From the NCBI GenBank assembly GCA_021731145.1, contig JAKFXX010000022.1, positions 1-57,094 of the forward strand: DNA of 57,094 nucleotides, written 5' to 3'. The translations under genes and the position numbers were made by a program. Position 1 is the first letter of the stretch; every line of letters starts with the position of its first letter. Shown in pieces: positions 7,342 to 16,633 of this stretch. The notes beneath the pieces were generated by a model. It was not told where the DNA came from and searched no databases. It saw only the letters and a list, made by a program, of their open reading frames with translations. The stretch comes from Gammaproteobacteria bacterium. GTDB lineage: Bacteria > Pseudomonadota > Gammaproteobacteria > Ga0077554 > Ga007554.

Positions 7342-8544
7342 CTATTCGTATCTTAACGCCTCAATAGGATTAAGCCGCGCCGCCTTCATGGCAGGGTAGA
7401 TGCCGAAGAAGGCGCCGACAAAAAAGGCAAAGGTGAAGGCCAGCGCCACCGACCAGGCGCTGACATCGACGGGCAGTACCGGAAAAGCAGCCTTGGCGCC
7501 GTAGGCGACGCCGGCGCCGAACAGGATGCCGATGATGCCGCCGATCACCGAGAGCGTCACGGATTCGATGACGAACTGCAGCAGGATGTCGCGCTGCGAG
7601 GCACCTATGGCCTTGCGCAGGCCGATCTCTCGGGTGCGTTCGCGCACTGACACCAGCATGATGTTCATGATGCCGATGCCGCCGACCAGCAGCGAGATGC
7701 TGGCGATGCCGCCCAGCACGTAGGTGAAAGTGGTCAGAATGGTCTGCATGGTGGAGAGCATGGCCTGTTGACTGATGATGGTGAAGTCTTCTTCGCCTGC
7801 GTGGCGCTGCATCATGATGGCCTTGATCTGATCCTTGGCGCGCTCGATGGTGTTTTCGTTGATGGCCTGGGTGAGGATGTTGGTCAGGCCGTCCTGATCG
7901 AAAATTTCCTGCGCAGTCTCCACCGGAATGAAGACGTGATCGTCAATGTCCATGCCCAGCGTGACGCCCTTGCTTTCCATGATGCCTATGACGCGAAACT
8001 TGGTCTCGCCAATCTTGACAGTGCGCCCCAGCGGGTTAGCCTCGCCGAACAGCTCTTTCCTGACCGTACGCCCGATGACTGCAACGCGGCGTTGCGCGTC
8101 GACATCGGCCTTGGAGATGAACGAGCCGATCTCCGCATGCAGATTGCGCACCTGCTCGAAATTCTGGTCGGTGCCGATAATCTGCACGTTGCGCAGGCGG
8201 TTTTGATATTTGACCGGGGCGTTGCTGACCACTACCGCGCTCAGGCCGTTAAGCAGGGTGGCGCGTTTTTCCAGGGCGCGCAGGTCGGCGATAGTGATTT
8301 TTTGTATACCCGACGGCATGCGGCCCATGCCGGTAGTTTCGGTTTTGCCGGGGACGATGATCAGCAGGTTGGTACCGATGCCCATCAATTCCTTGCGGAT
8401 GTATGTCTGGGCGCCCTCGCCGATGGCGACCAGCATGATCACCGAGGCCACGCCGATGATGACACCGAGCATGGTCAGGAAGGCGCGTATCTTGTTGGCG
8501 AGCAGGGCGTCGAAGGCGATGCGCAGGTGCTCGAACGGATTCAT
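7342..8544 (-). CDS. MacB-like ABC transporter permease
   Basis: A 400-aa permease of the MacB/FtsX type: one N-terminal membrane helix ('AFLTMLGVIIGVASVIMLVAIGEG'-type, split here by family position), a large MacB periplasmic core (about residues 45-240), then three C-terminal helices with 'IGLRKAIGASQRDILLQFVIESV', the FtsX-like region. It lacks a nucleotide-binding domain; that is encoded by the next gene upstream. With the MacA-like adaptor it should form a tripartite efflux pump working with a TolC-type channel not in the window. The ATPase stop lies 5 bp upstream of its start: one operon. Confidence 0.88.
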   Translation of the reverse strand: MNPFEHLRIAFDALLANKIRAFLTMLGVIIGVASVIMLVAIGEGAQTYIRKELMGIGTNLLIIVPGKTETTGMGRMPSGIQKITIADLRALEKRATLLNGLSAVVVSNAPVKYQNRLRNVQIIGTDQNFEQVRNLHAEIGSFISKADVDAQRRVAVIGRTVRKELFGEANPLGRTVKIGETKFRVIGIMESKGVTLGMDIDDHVFIPVETAQEIFDQDGLTNILTQAINENTIERAKDQIKAIMMQRHAGEEDFTIISQQAMLSTMQTILTTFTYVLGGIASISLLVGGIGIMNIMLVSVRERTREIGLRKAIGASQRDILLQFVIESVTLSVIGGIIGILFGAGVAYGAKAAFPVLPVDVSAWSVALAFTFAFFVGAFFGIYPAMKAARLNPIEALRYE

Positions 8545-8549
8545 GGCGC

Positions 8550-9263
8550 TTATGCTCCCGTCAGTTCCGCGATTGAATTCTGCTTGTCGGTGAGCATACG
8601 CCCATCGGCCAGGGTCAGCACGCGCCGCGCGTGTTGCGCCACCCGCGCATCGTGGGTGACGACTACCAGCGTCGTGCCCTCCGCGTTGAGTTGCTCGAAC
8701 AGTGAGATGATCTCCGTGCCGGTCTTGCTGTCCAGATTGCCGGTGGGTTCGTCGGCAAACAGCACTGCCGGATTGTTGGCCAATGCACGGGCGATGGCTA
8801 CGCGCTGCTGCATCCCGCCGGACAGTTCCGACGGGTAATGACCGGTGAATTCACCCAGGCCGACGCGGGTGAGCAGCGCCTTGGCCTTGTCGAGCCGTTC
8901 ACGGCGGCCCAGTCCGTGGTACACCATCGGTAACGCCACGTTCTCGGCTACAGTGTAGCGCCCCAACAAGTTGAATGACTGGAACACGAAGCCGAAAAAG
9001 CGATTGCGGATGTGCGCCATCTCCGTGTCGCTCTTGGCCGATATTTCTTCACCTTCGAGGCGGTAATGGCCGGAGGTGGGCACATCCAGGCAGCCGAGGA
9101 TGTTCAGCAGGGTGGATTTGCCGGAGCCGGAGGCGCCGATCAAGGCGATATATTCGCCACGGCGCACCTCAATGCTGATGTCTTTGAGCACCTCATAACG
9201 AATGGCGCCAGTGACAAACACCTTGGTGACATCGTCAAGCTGAATAAGAGGTGCGTCGGACAT
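8550..9263 (-). CDS. ABC transporter ATP-binding protein (LolD/MacB-type)
   Basis: A 237-aa ATPase with Walker A 'GASGSGKST' (about residues 42-50), Q-loop 'FVFQSFNLLGRYTVAENV', signature 'LSGGMQQRVAIARAL', Walker B 'AVLFADEPTGNLD' and switch His in 'VVVTHD'. This is the MacB/LolD/FtsE branch, which pairs with FtsX-like permeases. It sits between the adaptor and permease genes with gaps of 3 and 5 bp. Substrate unknown; antibiotics, lipids or peptides are typical. Confidence 0.92.
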   Translation of the reverse strand: MSDAPLIQLDDVTKVFVTGAIRYEVLKDISIEVRRGEYIALIGASGSGKSTLLNILGCLDVPTSGHYRLEGEEISAKSDTEMAHIRNRFFGFVFQSFNLLGRYTVAENVALPMVYHGLGRRERLDKAKALLTRVGLGEFTGHYPSELSGGMQQRVAIARALANNPAVLFADEPTGNLDSKTGTEIISLFEQLNAEGTTLVVVTHDARVAQHARRVLTLADGRMLTDKQNSIAELTGA

Positions 9264-9266
9264 TTT

Positions 9267-10493
9267 TTACTTCTGCCGGGCGCGCACGCCGGGTTGCAAC
9301 CCTTCCTGATCGAGCGAGGTGATGATCCGCTCATTTTCGCTCAGCCCTTTGCGCACCTCGGTGGAATCCCAGTTTGACTGGCCGGGGGTGATGGCGCGCT
9401 TGGCAACCTTGCCGTCCTCGATCACATAGACGTAGTGTTCCTTATCCTTGGACATGATCGTCTGGGCGGGGGCGTAGAGTATGTTCTTGAGCGTGTTCAC
9501 AATGATTTCCACATCGGCGGACATGCCGGGGCGGAGGAAGGGGGGTGGATCGGTCAGGCGCAGCTTCACGGTGACGTTGCGGCTCTTGAGTTTTTCGATA
9601 GACACGCCGGGCGAGACCTCAAACAGGGTGGCGCTGAATTTTTTATCGGGCAGGGTATCGAATTTAATCTCGGCGGCTTGCCCGAGCCGTAACCGGCTAA
9701 GGTCCACCTCGTCCACCAGCGCCTTTACATACAGCCCGCTCATGCGTGTGACGCGCGCCACCGGCGTGCCGGGTTGGACCAATTCGCCTGCCTTGACAGG
9801 TACTTCCATGACCGTGCCGTTCATGGGTGTGCGGATTGTGGCGTAATCCAGGTTCAACTGCGCCACGCGCAATGAGGCTTCCTGCTGTTTTACATCGGCC
9901 TCCGCCGTCTTGATTTGGCGTTCCTGAACGCCTGCTTGCTGGAGGTTTGCCTGTGCAGTGTTGAGCGCGGCGCGCGCCACTGCCTGTTCGGCTTCACTCG
10001 TCTCCATCTCACCGAGTGGGATCAGGCGTTTGTCGAAGAGCTGTTTTTTCTTGTCGTATTTCTGTGTCGCGTCGCCTAGCCGTGCCTTGGCCTCCGCCAG
10101 CGCCGCCGTGGTGCGCGCCTTATCCATTTGCAGCGCGATGTGCGCCGAGGCGAGGCGGGAACGCGCCGCTTCCAGCGCGGAGCGCGCTAGGTTCAGCTTG
10201 GCTTGCGCCTGCTCCGCATCAAGGCGCATCAGGGTGTCGCCGGCCTTGACCACATCCCCCTCCTGCGCCCGGACCTCGACCACCTGGGCTGCAATTTCAG
10301 CCTTCACAAGCGCCGTTGCGTCGGTATCCACCGTCCCGGTTTCCGTGGGGGTAACCGTGATCACCAGATCGCCCCGCTTGACGGGCGTTGTTTCCACGGT
10401 CATCACCTGGCTTTGGCGATAATAGTAGGCAATCGCCCCGAGGATCAGCGCGACGACAGTGGCGGCCAGGAGTTTCTTGCGGGATGGTGACAT
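9267..10493 (-). CDS. MacA-like periplasmic adaptor (HlyD family)
   Basis: A 408-aa membrane-fusion protein. I place the start at ATG 10493 (GAGGAA 10 nt upstream); an in-frame GTG at 10511 would add six residues. A single N-terminal helix (KKLLAATVVALILGAIAYYY) is followed by a lipoyl half-motif (KAEIAAQVVEVRAQEGDVVKAGDTL in parts), a long coiled-coil hairpin (about residues 95-190), the second lipoyl half (TIRTPMNGTVMEVPVKAGEL) and beta-barrel domains. It should link the ABC permease to an outer-membrane channel. First gene of the three-gene operon. Confidence 0.9.
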   Translation of the reverse strand: MSPSRKKLLAATVVALILGAIAYYYRQSQVMTVETTPVKRGDLVITVTPTETGTVDTDATALVKAEIAAQVVEVRAQEGDVVKAGDTLMRLDAEQAQAKLNLARSALEAARSRLASAHIALQMDKARTTAALAEAKARLGDATQKYDKKKQLFDKRLIPLGEMETSEAEQAVARAALNTAQANLQQAGVQERQIKTAEADVKQQEASLRVAQLNLDYATIRTPMNGTVMEVPVKAGELVQPGTPVARVTRMSGLYVKALVDEVDLSRLRLGQAAEIKFDTLPDKKFSATLFEVSPGVSIEKLKSRNVTVKLRLTDPPPFLRPGMSADVEIIVNTLKNILYAPAQTIMSKDKEHYVYVIEDGKVAKRAITPGQSNWDSTEVRKGLSENERIITSLDQEGLQPGVRARQK

Positions 10494-10571
10494 GAAAAAT
10501 GTTTTCCTCACGGCATTGGCTGATAATAGTAAACAATAGTCGCGGGCCTATTGCGATAAAAAGAGGAACGC

Positions 10572-11369
10572 ATGAATAAAATAGATCAACTTCTGGACAT
10601 TATGGCACGGTTGCGCGACCCCAAGGATGGCTGCCCCTGGGACCGTGAGCAAACCTTCGCGAGCCTGGTACCCCATACCATTGAAGAGGCCTACGAAGTG
10701 GCCGATGCGATTGCGCAGGGTAACCTGGACGAACTACGCTCCGAGCTGGGTGATCTGTTGTTCCAAGTGGTGTTCTATGCCCAAGTGGCGCGTGAGACGG
10801 GGCAGTTTGACTTCGATGAGGTCGTTGATGCGATTATTGGCAAAATCATCCGCCGCCACCCGCATGTCTTTGGCGAGGCGAAAATCGCATCCGCCGCCGA
10901 TCAGTCGCTGGCCTGGGACGAGCACAAGGCTGCCGAGCGTGCCGAACGCGCCAGGGCCGAAGATCGGTCTGCCAGCATTCTCGACGGCGTAGCGCGCACT
11001 CTGCCCGGTCTGACGCGCGCTGCAAAGCTGCAAAACCGCGCAGCAAAGGTCGGGTTCGATTGGCCGCAGATAAGCCAGGTTATGGAAAAACTCGAGGAAG
11101 AGACGGCGGAAATCCACGCCGAGATTGCCCAAGGCGCTCCGCCCGAGCGCATGGAGGACGAGATCGGCGACTTGCTGTTCGTTGCCGTCAATCTCGCCCG
11201 CCACGCCAACATCGATGCCGAAGCTGCGCTACGTGTCGCCTGCGCCAAATTCGAACGGCGCTTCCGGCGTATCGAGGCATTGCTTGGTGAGCAGGGTAGA
11301 ACGCCGCAGGAGGCTACGCTGGAGGAGATGGATGCGTTGTGGGATCGGGCGAAAGGAGAGGAGAGGTGA
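10572..11369 (+). CDS. mazG: Nucleoside triphosphate pyrophosphohydrolase MazG
   Basis: A 265-aa two-domain MazG. The first MazG domain carries 'CPWDREQTFASLVPHTIEEAYEVADAI' (in sections) with the EExxE...ExxD metal site at 'EEAYE' and 'SELGDLLFQVVFYA'. The second repeats it at 'EEETAEI' and 'DEIGDLLFVAVNLARH'. It hydrolyses (d)NTPs to monophosphates and can lower ppGpp. RBS AGAGGA lies just upstream of ATG 10572. It is divergent from the efflux operon and convergent with rtcA. Confidence 0.95.
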   Translation: MNKIDQLLDIMARLRDPKDGCPWDREQTFASLVPHTIEEAYEVADAIAQGNLDELRSELGDLLFQVVFYAQVARETGQFDFDEVVDAIIGKIIRRHPHVFGEAKIASAADQSLAWDEHKAAERAERARAEDRSASILDGVARTLPGLTRAAKLQNRAAKVGFDWPQISQVMEKLEEETAEIHAEIAQGAPPERMEDEIGDLLFVAVNLARHANIDAEAALRVACAKFERRFRRIEALLGEQGRTPQEATLEEMDALWDRAKGEER

Positions 11370-11379
11370 CACAGTAGAG

Positions 11380-12417
11380 CTATGTGGTCGAGGGATAGAC
11401 ATCAACACGTGTCAGCTCCCCCGCTGGCGTTACCGTAAAGCGTACCGGCAGGAACTGTTCCAGCAGCCATATCGTGGTCTGCGCATGGGAGGAGAGGGTG
11501 CGAACAAGGAAGCGCGAGGGGCCGTGCGCCAAGGCCAGATAGATCAGCATCTGGTCCGCAGTGTGAATGTCCAGGGTGGCGCCACTCTGGATCTCGGCGC
11601 GCAGTGCCTGTCCTGCTTGCTCGCCCAGCCGTTCGGCGGGCACGCCGCGTTCTGCCACTGTTGCTGCGCCCAATAGGGTAGTGGCCGTCTGTGCCCACAA
11701 GACCACGGCCCCGCCTTGTCCGATGGCCTCATCCCGCCCCAGCACCCGGCCTTCTATGTGTGCGTCAGGGAATTCCGTGAGTTCCTGTAGTGCAGCCTGT
11801 TTCATGCGTTCGACGATGTGGACCGACAGGTTGGCGATATGTGCGATGCCCCGGATCGCTTCAAGAGTGCCGCGTGTGTCCAGCACCAGGGGATGCAGGG
11901 CGGTCACTGGGAGTATCTCCGCCTCGATCTCCCCGCCGCCGCGCGGATAATAGCCGCGCTTGAGTACCGTCACGCGGGTTTGAAGTCCCATGCGTGCCAG
12001 CAGGGCCAGCAATACGTGGCACAGATAATCCAGAGGCGGTGCGGCCTTCACGTCAGTGCCGCCGGTCAGCAGCAGGTGGACGGACTCACCGCAGGCCGCC
12101 GCTGCCGGGAGCACGGCCTGTAGCACCAGGGTCAGGCTGCCCGCCGTGCCCACATCGAACTGAAACCTACCGCCGTGCAGCAGTCCGGGCCGGAAAGTCA
12201 GCTCCTGGGAGCCCACTTGCAGGCCGTCCACCTGCGCGTCGCACAGTGCGGCCACTGCGCGCACGGCGGCCATATGCTGCGCGGCCAGGCCGGGATTGGC
12301 GCGTCTTGCACGGACATTGCGTATCAAGACCTCTGTCCCCGATATCGCCGCCAAGGCCACTGCCGTGCGGATCAACTGCCCACCGCCCTCACCGTGGGAA
12401 CCGTCTATTTCGCGCAT
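11380..12417 (-). CDS. rtcA: RNA 3'-terminal phosphate cyclase
   Basis: A 345-aa RtcA: N-terminal 'IDGSHGEGGGQLIRTAVALAAISG', 'NPGLAAQHM', 'GRFQFDVGTAGSLTLVLQAVLP' (in parts), 'YYPRGGGEI', and the nucleophilic histidine in 'SSHAQTTIWLLEQF' (His311). It adenylates RNA 3'-phosphates and converts them to 2',3'-cyclic phosphates. In enterobacteria it is co-transcribed with rtcB under RtcR; neither is here. It is convergent with mazG (10-bp gap). Confidence 0.95.
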   Translation of the reverse strand: MREIDGSHGEGGGQLIRTAVALAAISGTEVLIRNVRARRANPGLAAQHMAAVRAVAALCDAQVDGLQVGSQELTFRPGLLHGGRFQFDVGTAGSLTLVLQAVLPAAAACGESVHLLLTGGTDVKAAPPLDYLCHVLLALLARMGLQTRVTVLKRGYYPRGGGEIEAEILPVTALHPLVLDTRGTLEAIRGIAHIANLSVHIVERMKQAALQELTEFPDAHIEGRVLGRDEAIGQGGAVVLWAQTATTLLGAATVAERGVPAERLGEQAGQALRAEIQSGATLDIHTADQMLIYLALAHGPSRFLVRTLSSHAQTTIWLLEQFLPVRFTVTPAGELTRVDVYPSTT

Positions 12418-12605
12418 ATGAACTTATCTACCGTTCTTTGCCATAGCAAGGCCCGCTGTTGTAATCTGTGTATCTTAAAGTGAAAATGGGTTGCTTCCCA
12501 TGCGCTGACCGGCTGTGCTTGTGGTGCGTCAGATGCCGCGCGCGGGAGGCGAACTCAGTGTCATCGGCCTATACTTAGAGCGTTTCACAAGCGAGCCTGC
12601 CATTT

Positions 12606-13559
12606 ATGATCAGCAACAATCTCTCCATCGTCGTGGTAGACGATATGCCTCTTGGCCGCGAGGCGGTATGCGTCGCGCTTGCCAGTAACGGTTATCACGA
12701 TGTCCGTGCCGCCAGTTCTGCCAGTGAGGCACTGACACTGCTGGCGGAGCACCCCGCCGATGTCGTGCTGGCGGACTGGGTGATGCCTGAGATGGATGGT
12801 CTGGAGCTCACCAGCCGCATCCGTCAGCAGGATGAGACTGGCAACCACTATACCTCCATCATCCTGTTTACCGCAAAGGAGGGTGTGGAGAATCTTGTGC
12901 TTGCCTTTGAGCATGGCGTCGATGATTACCTGACCAAACCCGTCAATGAGCGTGAACTCACCGCGCGCCTCCACGCCGCCGGGCGCATTGCTGCGTTGCA
13001 GAATACGCTGTTTGAAACTGCCCAGAACCTGGCCGCTCACAACCTGCGTCTGGAAGAAATGGCGACCACGGACCCGCTCACCAGTCTTGGCAACCGGCGT
13101 TTTATGCGAACCCATCTGGAAGCGTTGATGCTGGAAACCGCCACGCGCGGCGGTGCCATTTATCTTGCTATCGCAGACATCGATCACTTCAAGGCCGTTA
13201 ATGACAGCCACGGGCATGCGGTGGGCGACGAGGTGCTGGTGGCCGTCGCCAACCGCATGCGTCGCGCAGTGCGTCCAACCGATGTTGTGGTACGCATGGG
13301 CGGGGAGGAGTTTGCGGTGATCATGTATTGCGCAGATGCTAACCAATCCAACCCCGCGCTCTTTGAGCGTATCCTGCGCGCTATCAATCAGCGGCCAGTC
13401 AAAACCGCTGCGGGTAACCTTTCCGTCACTGTCTCACTCGGTGTCTGTTTCTACAGTGGCGCGGCGCAAGGGCCGCAGTCATTGGAAGCCCTCCTTGAAT
13501 GCGCCGACGCCAAGCTGTATCAGGCCAAAGAAGGAGGGCGGAACCGGGTGGTGTATTGA
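12606..13559 (+). CDS. Response regulator with diguanylate cyclase (REC-GGDEF)
   Basis: A 317-aa two-domain regulator. The receiver domain (1-125) has acidic Asp12/Asp13, phospho-acceptor Asp57 (VLADWVMPEMDG) and conserved Lys in 'DYLTKPVNE'. A short helical linker leads to a GGDEF domain with the active motif GGEEF at 232-236 and an inhibitory I-site RPTD at 223-226, exactly five residues upstream. It should make c-di-GMP when phosphorylated and be product-inhibited. No histidine kinase is adjacent. Its architecture matches WspR/PleD-like single-receiver cyclases. Confidence 0.92.
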   Translation: MISNNLSIVVVDDMPLGREAVCVALASNGYHDVRAASSASEALTLLAEHPADVVLADWVMPEMDGLELTSRIRQQDETGNHYTSIILFTAKEGVENLVLAFEHGVDDYLTKPVNERELTARLHAAGRIAALQNTLFETAQNLAAHNLRLEEMATTDPLTSLGNRRFMRTHLEALMLETATRGGAIYLAIADIDHFKAVNDSHGHAVGDEVLVAVANRMRRAVRPTDVVVRMGGEEFAVIMYCADANQSNPALFERILRAINQRPVKTAAGNLSVTVSLGVCFYSGAAQGPQSLEALLECADAKLYQAKEGGRNRVVY

Positions 13560-13602
13560 GTTGGCGTTAATGCACGCGCACCTGCCGGAGTATCGGGCTA
13601 TT

Positions 13603-16203
13603 ATGAAAGTTTGGCGGCGATTTTTCTTTAGTGTGATATTTGCCCTTGCCGCTACGCAGAGCGGATGCGGAGGAGGTGGCACGCCTGCGCCGCCCGTAAA
13701 AACCTATACGATTAGCGGCACGATAAGCGCCGCCGCATATACCGCGATGGACAGTGATGTTAACGACCTCGCCGCGCCATATGCGCCGAATGACGATATC
13801 GACCATGCCCAACCGGTCGGCAATCCTGTGGCGATTGGAGGGTATGTCAATCAACCCAGGAACGGGCGCCCCGGCCGATCGTGGCGGAACGGTGATGTGT
13901 CGGATTTTTACAAGATCACCCTGGCCGCAGGCCAGACCATCACTCTCAGCATCGGCGAGGCCGATCTGCAATCCAACGATATCGACATTTTCCTGTACGA
14001 CGAAGGCAAGCGCCTTGTAACCAGCTCGCAGGGTATAACCAAGACCGAATCCATCACGGTCGCACTGTCTGGCACCTATTACATCGAAGTCGCCATATGC
14101 ACGTTCTGCCCTACCGGAGCATCGAACTACACCCTGACGATTGGCTTTAACTCCGCCACAGCATCGACTGCGGCAGGGGCGTTACGGCTGGGCGACGACT
14201 TTGTGCCCGGCGACATCATTGTCCAATTCAATGATGACAAGCGCTCGACGAATAGCGCCGCCGTCGCATCACGCGCCCAATCGCTCGGTTTCACCGCCAA
14301 GGCCGGTGACGCAGGCCGGCCCATGCTGCTCGGCCTGGGCGACGCCCAGCAACGCCGCCAGATGCGCAGCGCATTGGGCATAACCGCTACCGGCAGCGCA
14401 ACCCGCGACGAACAGGCCCAGCTCAAGCGCGAGACCATCCAGGCGATCAAAGCGCTGCGCCGCCGCGCCGATGTCGCCTATGCCGAACCCAATTACATCC
14501 GCACCGCCACTGCGATTCCCAATGACGAATTTTATCCCCGCCAGTGGCACTATCCGCTGATCAACCTGCCGCAGGCCTGGGATATCCCCACCGGCAACAG
14601 CAACGTGATCGTCGCGGTGATCGACACCGGCGTGTTGTCCGTCCACCCGGACCTGCAAGGCCAGTTCGTCGACGGTTACGATTTCATCAAGGATCCAACC
14701 AATGCCCTGGACGGTGACGGTATCGACAGCAACCCCGCGGACCCCGGCGACCAAGGACCGACGGGCAGCAGTTTTCACGGCACCCATGTGGCGGGCACCA
14801 TCGCCGCAACCACTGATAATGGCAAGGGAGTGGCTGGCGTGGCGCGGGGTGCCAAGGTCATGCCGTTGCGCGTACTCGGCAAACTGGGCGGCACCAGCTA
14901 TGACATCCTCCAGGCGGTGCGTTACGCGGCGGGGTTGATCAATGATTCCGGCAAGGTTCCTGACAAGCCCGCCGACATCATCAACCTGAGCCTGGGCGGC
15001 AGCGGCTATTCCCAGGCTGAGCAGGATGTCTATACCAAGGCCCGTGCGCAGGGCGTGATCGTCGTGGCCGCCGCCGGTAATGAGGCGAGCAGCACCGACT
15101 TCTATCCCGCCTCCTACGCGGGTGTAATCTCGGTGAGTGCGGTGGATGCCACCAAGAGCCTGGCATACTACTCCAACTATGGCACGAATATCGACGTGGC
15201 CGCGCCGGGCGGCGACAGCCGTAAAGATATCAATGGAGATGGGTTCCCCGACGGCATTCTCAGTACGCGTGGCGATGATGCGGGAGGTACTTTGCAATAC
15301 ACCTACAGCTTTCTGCAAGGCACCTCGATGGCCGCGCCGCATGTGGCCGGGGTGATCGCCTTGATGAAGGCGGTGAATTCCAGATTGACGCCGGATAGCG
15401 TCGATGCGTTTCTGATACAGGGCGATATCACCCAGGATATCGGTGTGCAAGGACGTGACGACCAGTTTGGTTATGGGTTGATAGATGCTTACAAGGCGGT
15501 CTCGGCAGCCCAAAGTAGTGCCCTCAAGCCAACACTGATTATCAGTCCCGCCACTCTCAACTTCGGTCTGACATCCACCGAAATCGACCTTGCTGTCGGG
15601 AACATCGGCGGCCCAGTCACCGTAAATGCCCCGACGGGTGACGCCCCATGGTTGAGTGTCACGGAAAACTCCGTTGACTCCGTCACCAAGCTGGGGGTTT
15701 ATACAGTAACGGTAAACCGCAGCGGCCTCGACATCGGCGCGTATTCCGCCACCCTCACCTTCACCTCATCGGCAAACACCGTAGCGCTGCGTGTCACCCT
15801 GCAGGTAGGCAGCCCCGGCGGCGCCACCAAACCGGATGCCGGTTATCACTATGTACTGCTGATCGACCCCGCCACCGGCAAGGTCGTGGAACAGGCTGCC
15901 GTTGGCGCTGATGCCAGTGGCCAATACCACTACAACCTCACCGGCGTTGCGGCGGGCACCTACCAGATCATCGCCGGATCGGATTCCAACAATAACCAGA
16001 CCATCTGCGATCCCGGCGAGGCCTGCGGCGGCTACCTCACCCTGGAGCAACCCAAAACGATCACCATCACCGACAGCGGCCTCGCCGGTATCGACTTCAC
16101 CACCGGCTTCGACACCAGCCTGCGCGCCAATCTGTCCGCCCAGACGCAGCAATCGGGGTTGCGCCGCACCACAGCGATTAAGGAAAGAGCCTGGCAGCGC
16201 TAA
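13603..16203 (+). CDS. Subtilisin-like S8 serine peptidase, putative lipoprotein
   Basis: About 866 aa from ATG 13603 (MKVWRRFFFSVIFALAATQSG, then Cys-Gly4). The sequence is a lipoprotein-type signal with an imperfect lipobox (QSGC). Next comes a pre-peptidase C-terminal-like domain ('DVSDFYKITLAAGQTITLSI'), here N-terminal, then an inhibitor-like propeptide region ('DDFVPGDIIVQF', 'RADVAYAEPNYI'). The S8 catalytic domain has Asp in 'VIDTGVLSVHPDL', His in 'FHGTHVAGTIAA' and Ser in 'QGTSMAAPHVAGVIAL'. Two beta-rich modules follow ('ISPATLNFGLTS', 'GYHYVLLIDPATGKVV'). All three catalytic residues are present, so it should be active, outside the cytoplasm. An alternative ATG at 13570 is possible; both starts have weak ribosome binding sites. 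Confidence 0.88.
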   Translation: MKVWRRFFFSVIFALAATQSGCGGGGTPAPPVKTYTISGTISAAAYTAMDSDVNDLAAPYAPNDDIDHAQPVGNPVAIGGYVNQPRNGRPGRSWRNGDVSDFYKITLAAGQTITLSIGEADLQSNDIDIFLYDEGKRLVTSSQGITKTESITVALSGTYYIEVAICTFCPTGASNYTLTIGFNSATASTAAGALRLGDDFVPGDIIVQFNDDKRSTNSAAVASRAQSLGFTAKAGDAGRPMLLGLGDAQQRRQMRSALGITATGSATRDEQAQLKRETIQAIKALRRRADVAYAEPNYIRTATAIPNDEFYPRQWHYPLINLPQAWDIPTGNSNVIVAVIDTGVLSVHPDLQGQFVDGYDFIKDPTNALDGDGIDSNPADPGDQGPTGSSFHGTHVAGTIAATTDNGKGVAGVARGAKVMPLRVLGKLGGTSYDILQAVRYAAGLINDSGKVPDKPADIINLSLGGSGYSQAEQDVYTKARAQGVIVVAAAGNEASSTDFYPASYAGVISVSAVDATKSLAYYSNYGTNIDVAAPGGDSRKDINGDGFPDGILSTRGDDAGGTLQYTYSFLQGTSMAAPHVAGVIALMKAVNSRLTPDSVDAFLIQGDITQDIGVQGRDDQFGYGLIDAYKAVSAAQSSALKPTLIISPATLNFGLTSTEIDLAVGNIGGPVTVNAPTGDAPWLSVTENSVDSVTKLGVYTVTVNRSGLDIGAYSATLTFTSSANTVALRVTLQVGSPGGATKPDAGYHYVLLIDPATGKVVEQAAVGADASGQYHYNLTGVAAGTYQIIAGSDSNNNQTICDPGEACGGYLTLEQPKTITITDSGLAGIDFTTGFDTSLRANLSAQTQQSGLRRTTAIKERAWQR

Positions 16204-16218
16204 GTAATGCGGATTTGA

Positions 16219-16623
16219 TGCGGTAACATAGCCATCGATGCGACGGTGCCCCTCAAGGTTCTCACCACCATCAACATGGTGACGCGCGACGATACTGCGG
16301 GCAAGGTATACAAGATGGAAAATTATCAACTGTTTGCCAGTGTAAATCCGGGCGTCTGGGTGGATGTCAGCATGACGGGGAGATTCTATGGCCCGGATGA
16401 TGGGTATGTAGATCTGACTACGCCCACGCCATTCCGTTTCGATATTGCTGCTGCGGGTGTCGTAGCGGTGACGCCTTCGCAAGGCGAGCTCGTTGTCACG
16501 GGGGGCAATGGATCCAAGGCCACATTAATAGCCCTTAGCAATACCGATTATCGTATTGATGTCGATGCGGATGGAGACGGCATTCTTGAGAAGCAAATAC
16601 CAGGAAAGTGGGCCGATCTTTGA
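16219..16623 (+). pseudogene. Remnant of an exported-protein C-terminus
   Basis: An open frame from after a TGA at 16216 to the stop at 16623 begins '...CGNIAIDATVPLKVLTT' and continues 'WVDVSMTGRFYGPDDGYVDL', 'RIDVDADGDGILEKQIPGKW'. It has no signal peptide, no convincing start (only GTG at 16246, no ribosome binding site) and looks like the last 130 residues of a larger beta-rich secreted protein. It lies just behind the S8 peptidase, so it may come from a related or fused gene. A stand-alone gene is less likely. Confidence 0.5.
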
Positions 16624-16633
16624 CTCCTGGGTG

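Noticed and set aside
12585-13346. 253-aa minus-strand ORF
   Set aside because: Antisense to the REC-GGDEF gene, whose active-site motifs are intact.
13336-13602. N-terminal extension of the S8 peptidase
   Set aside because: Overlaps the end of the diguanylate cyclase gene in another frame and would bury the signal peptide.
14269-15513. 414-aa minus-strand ORF
   Set aside because: Antisense shadow of the S8 peptidase; no signal or domain is recognisable.
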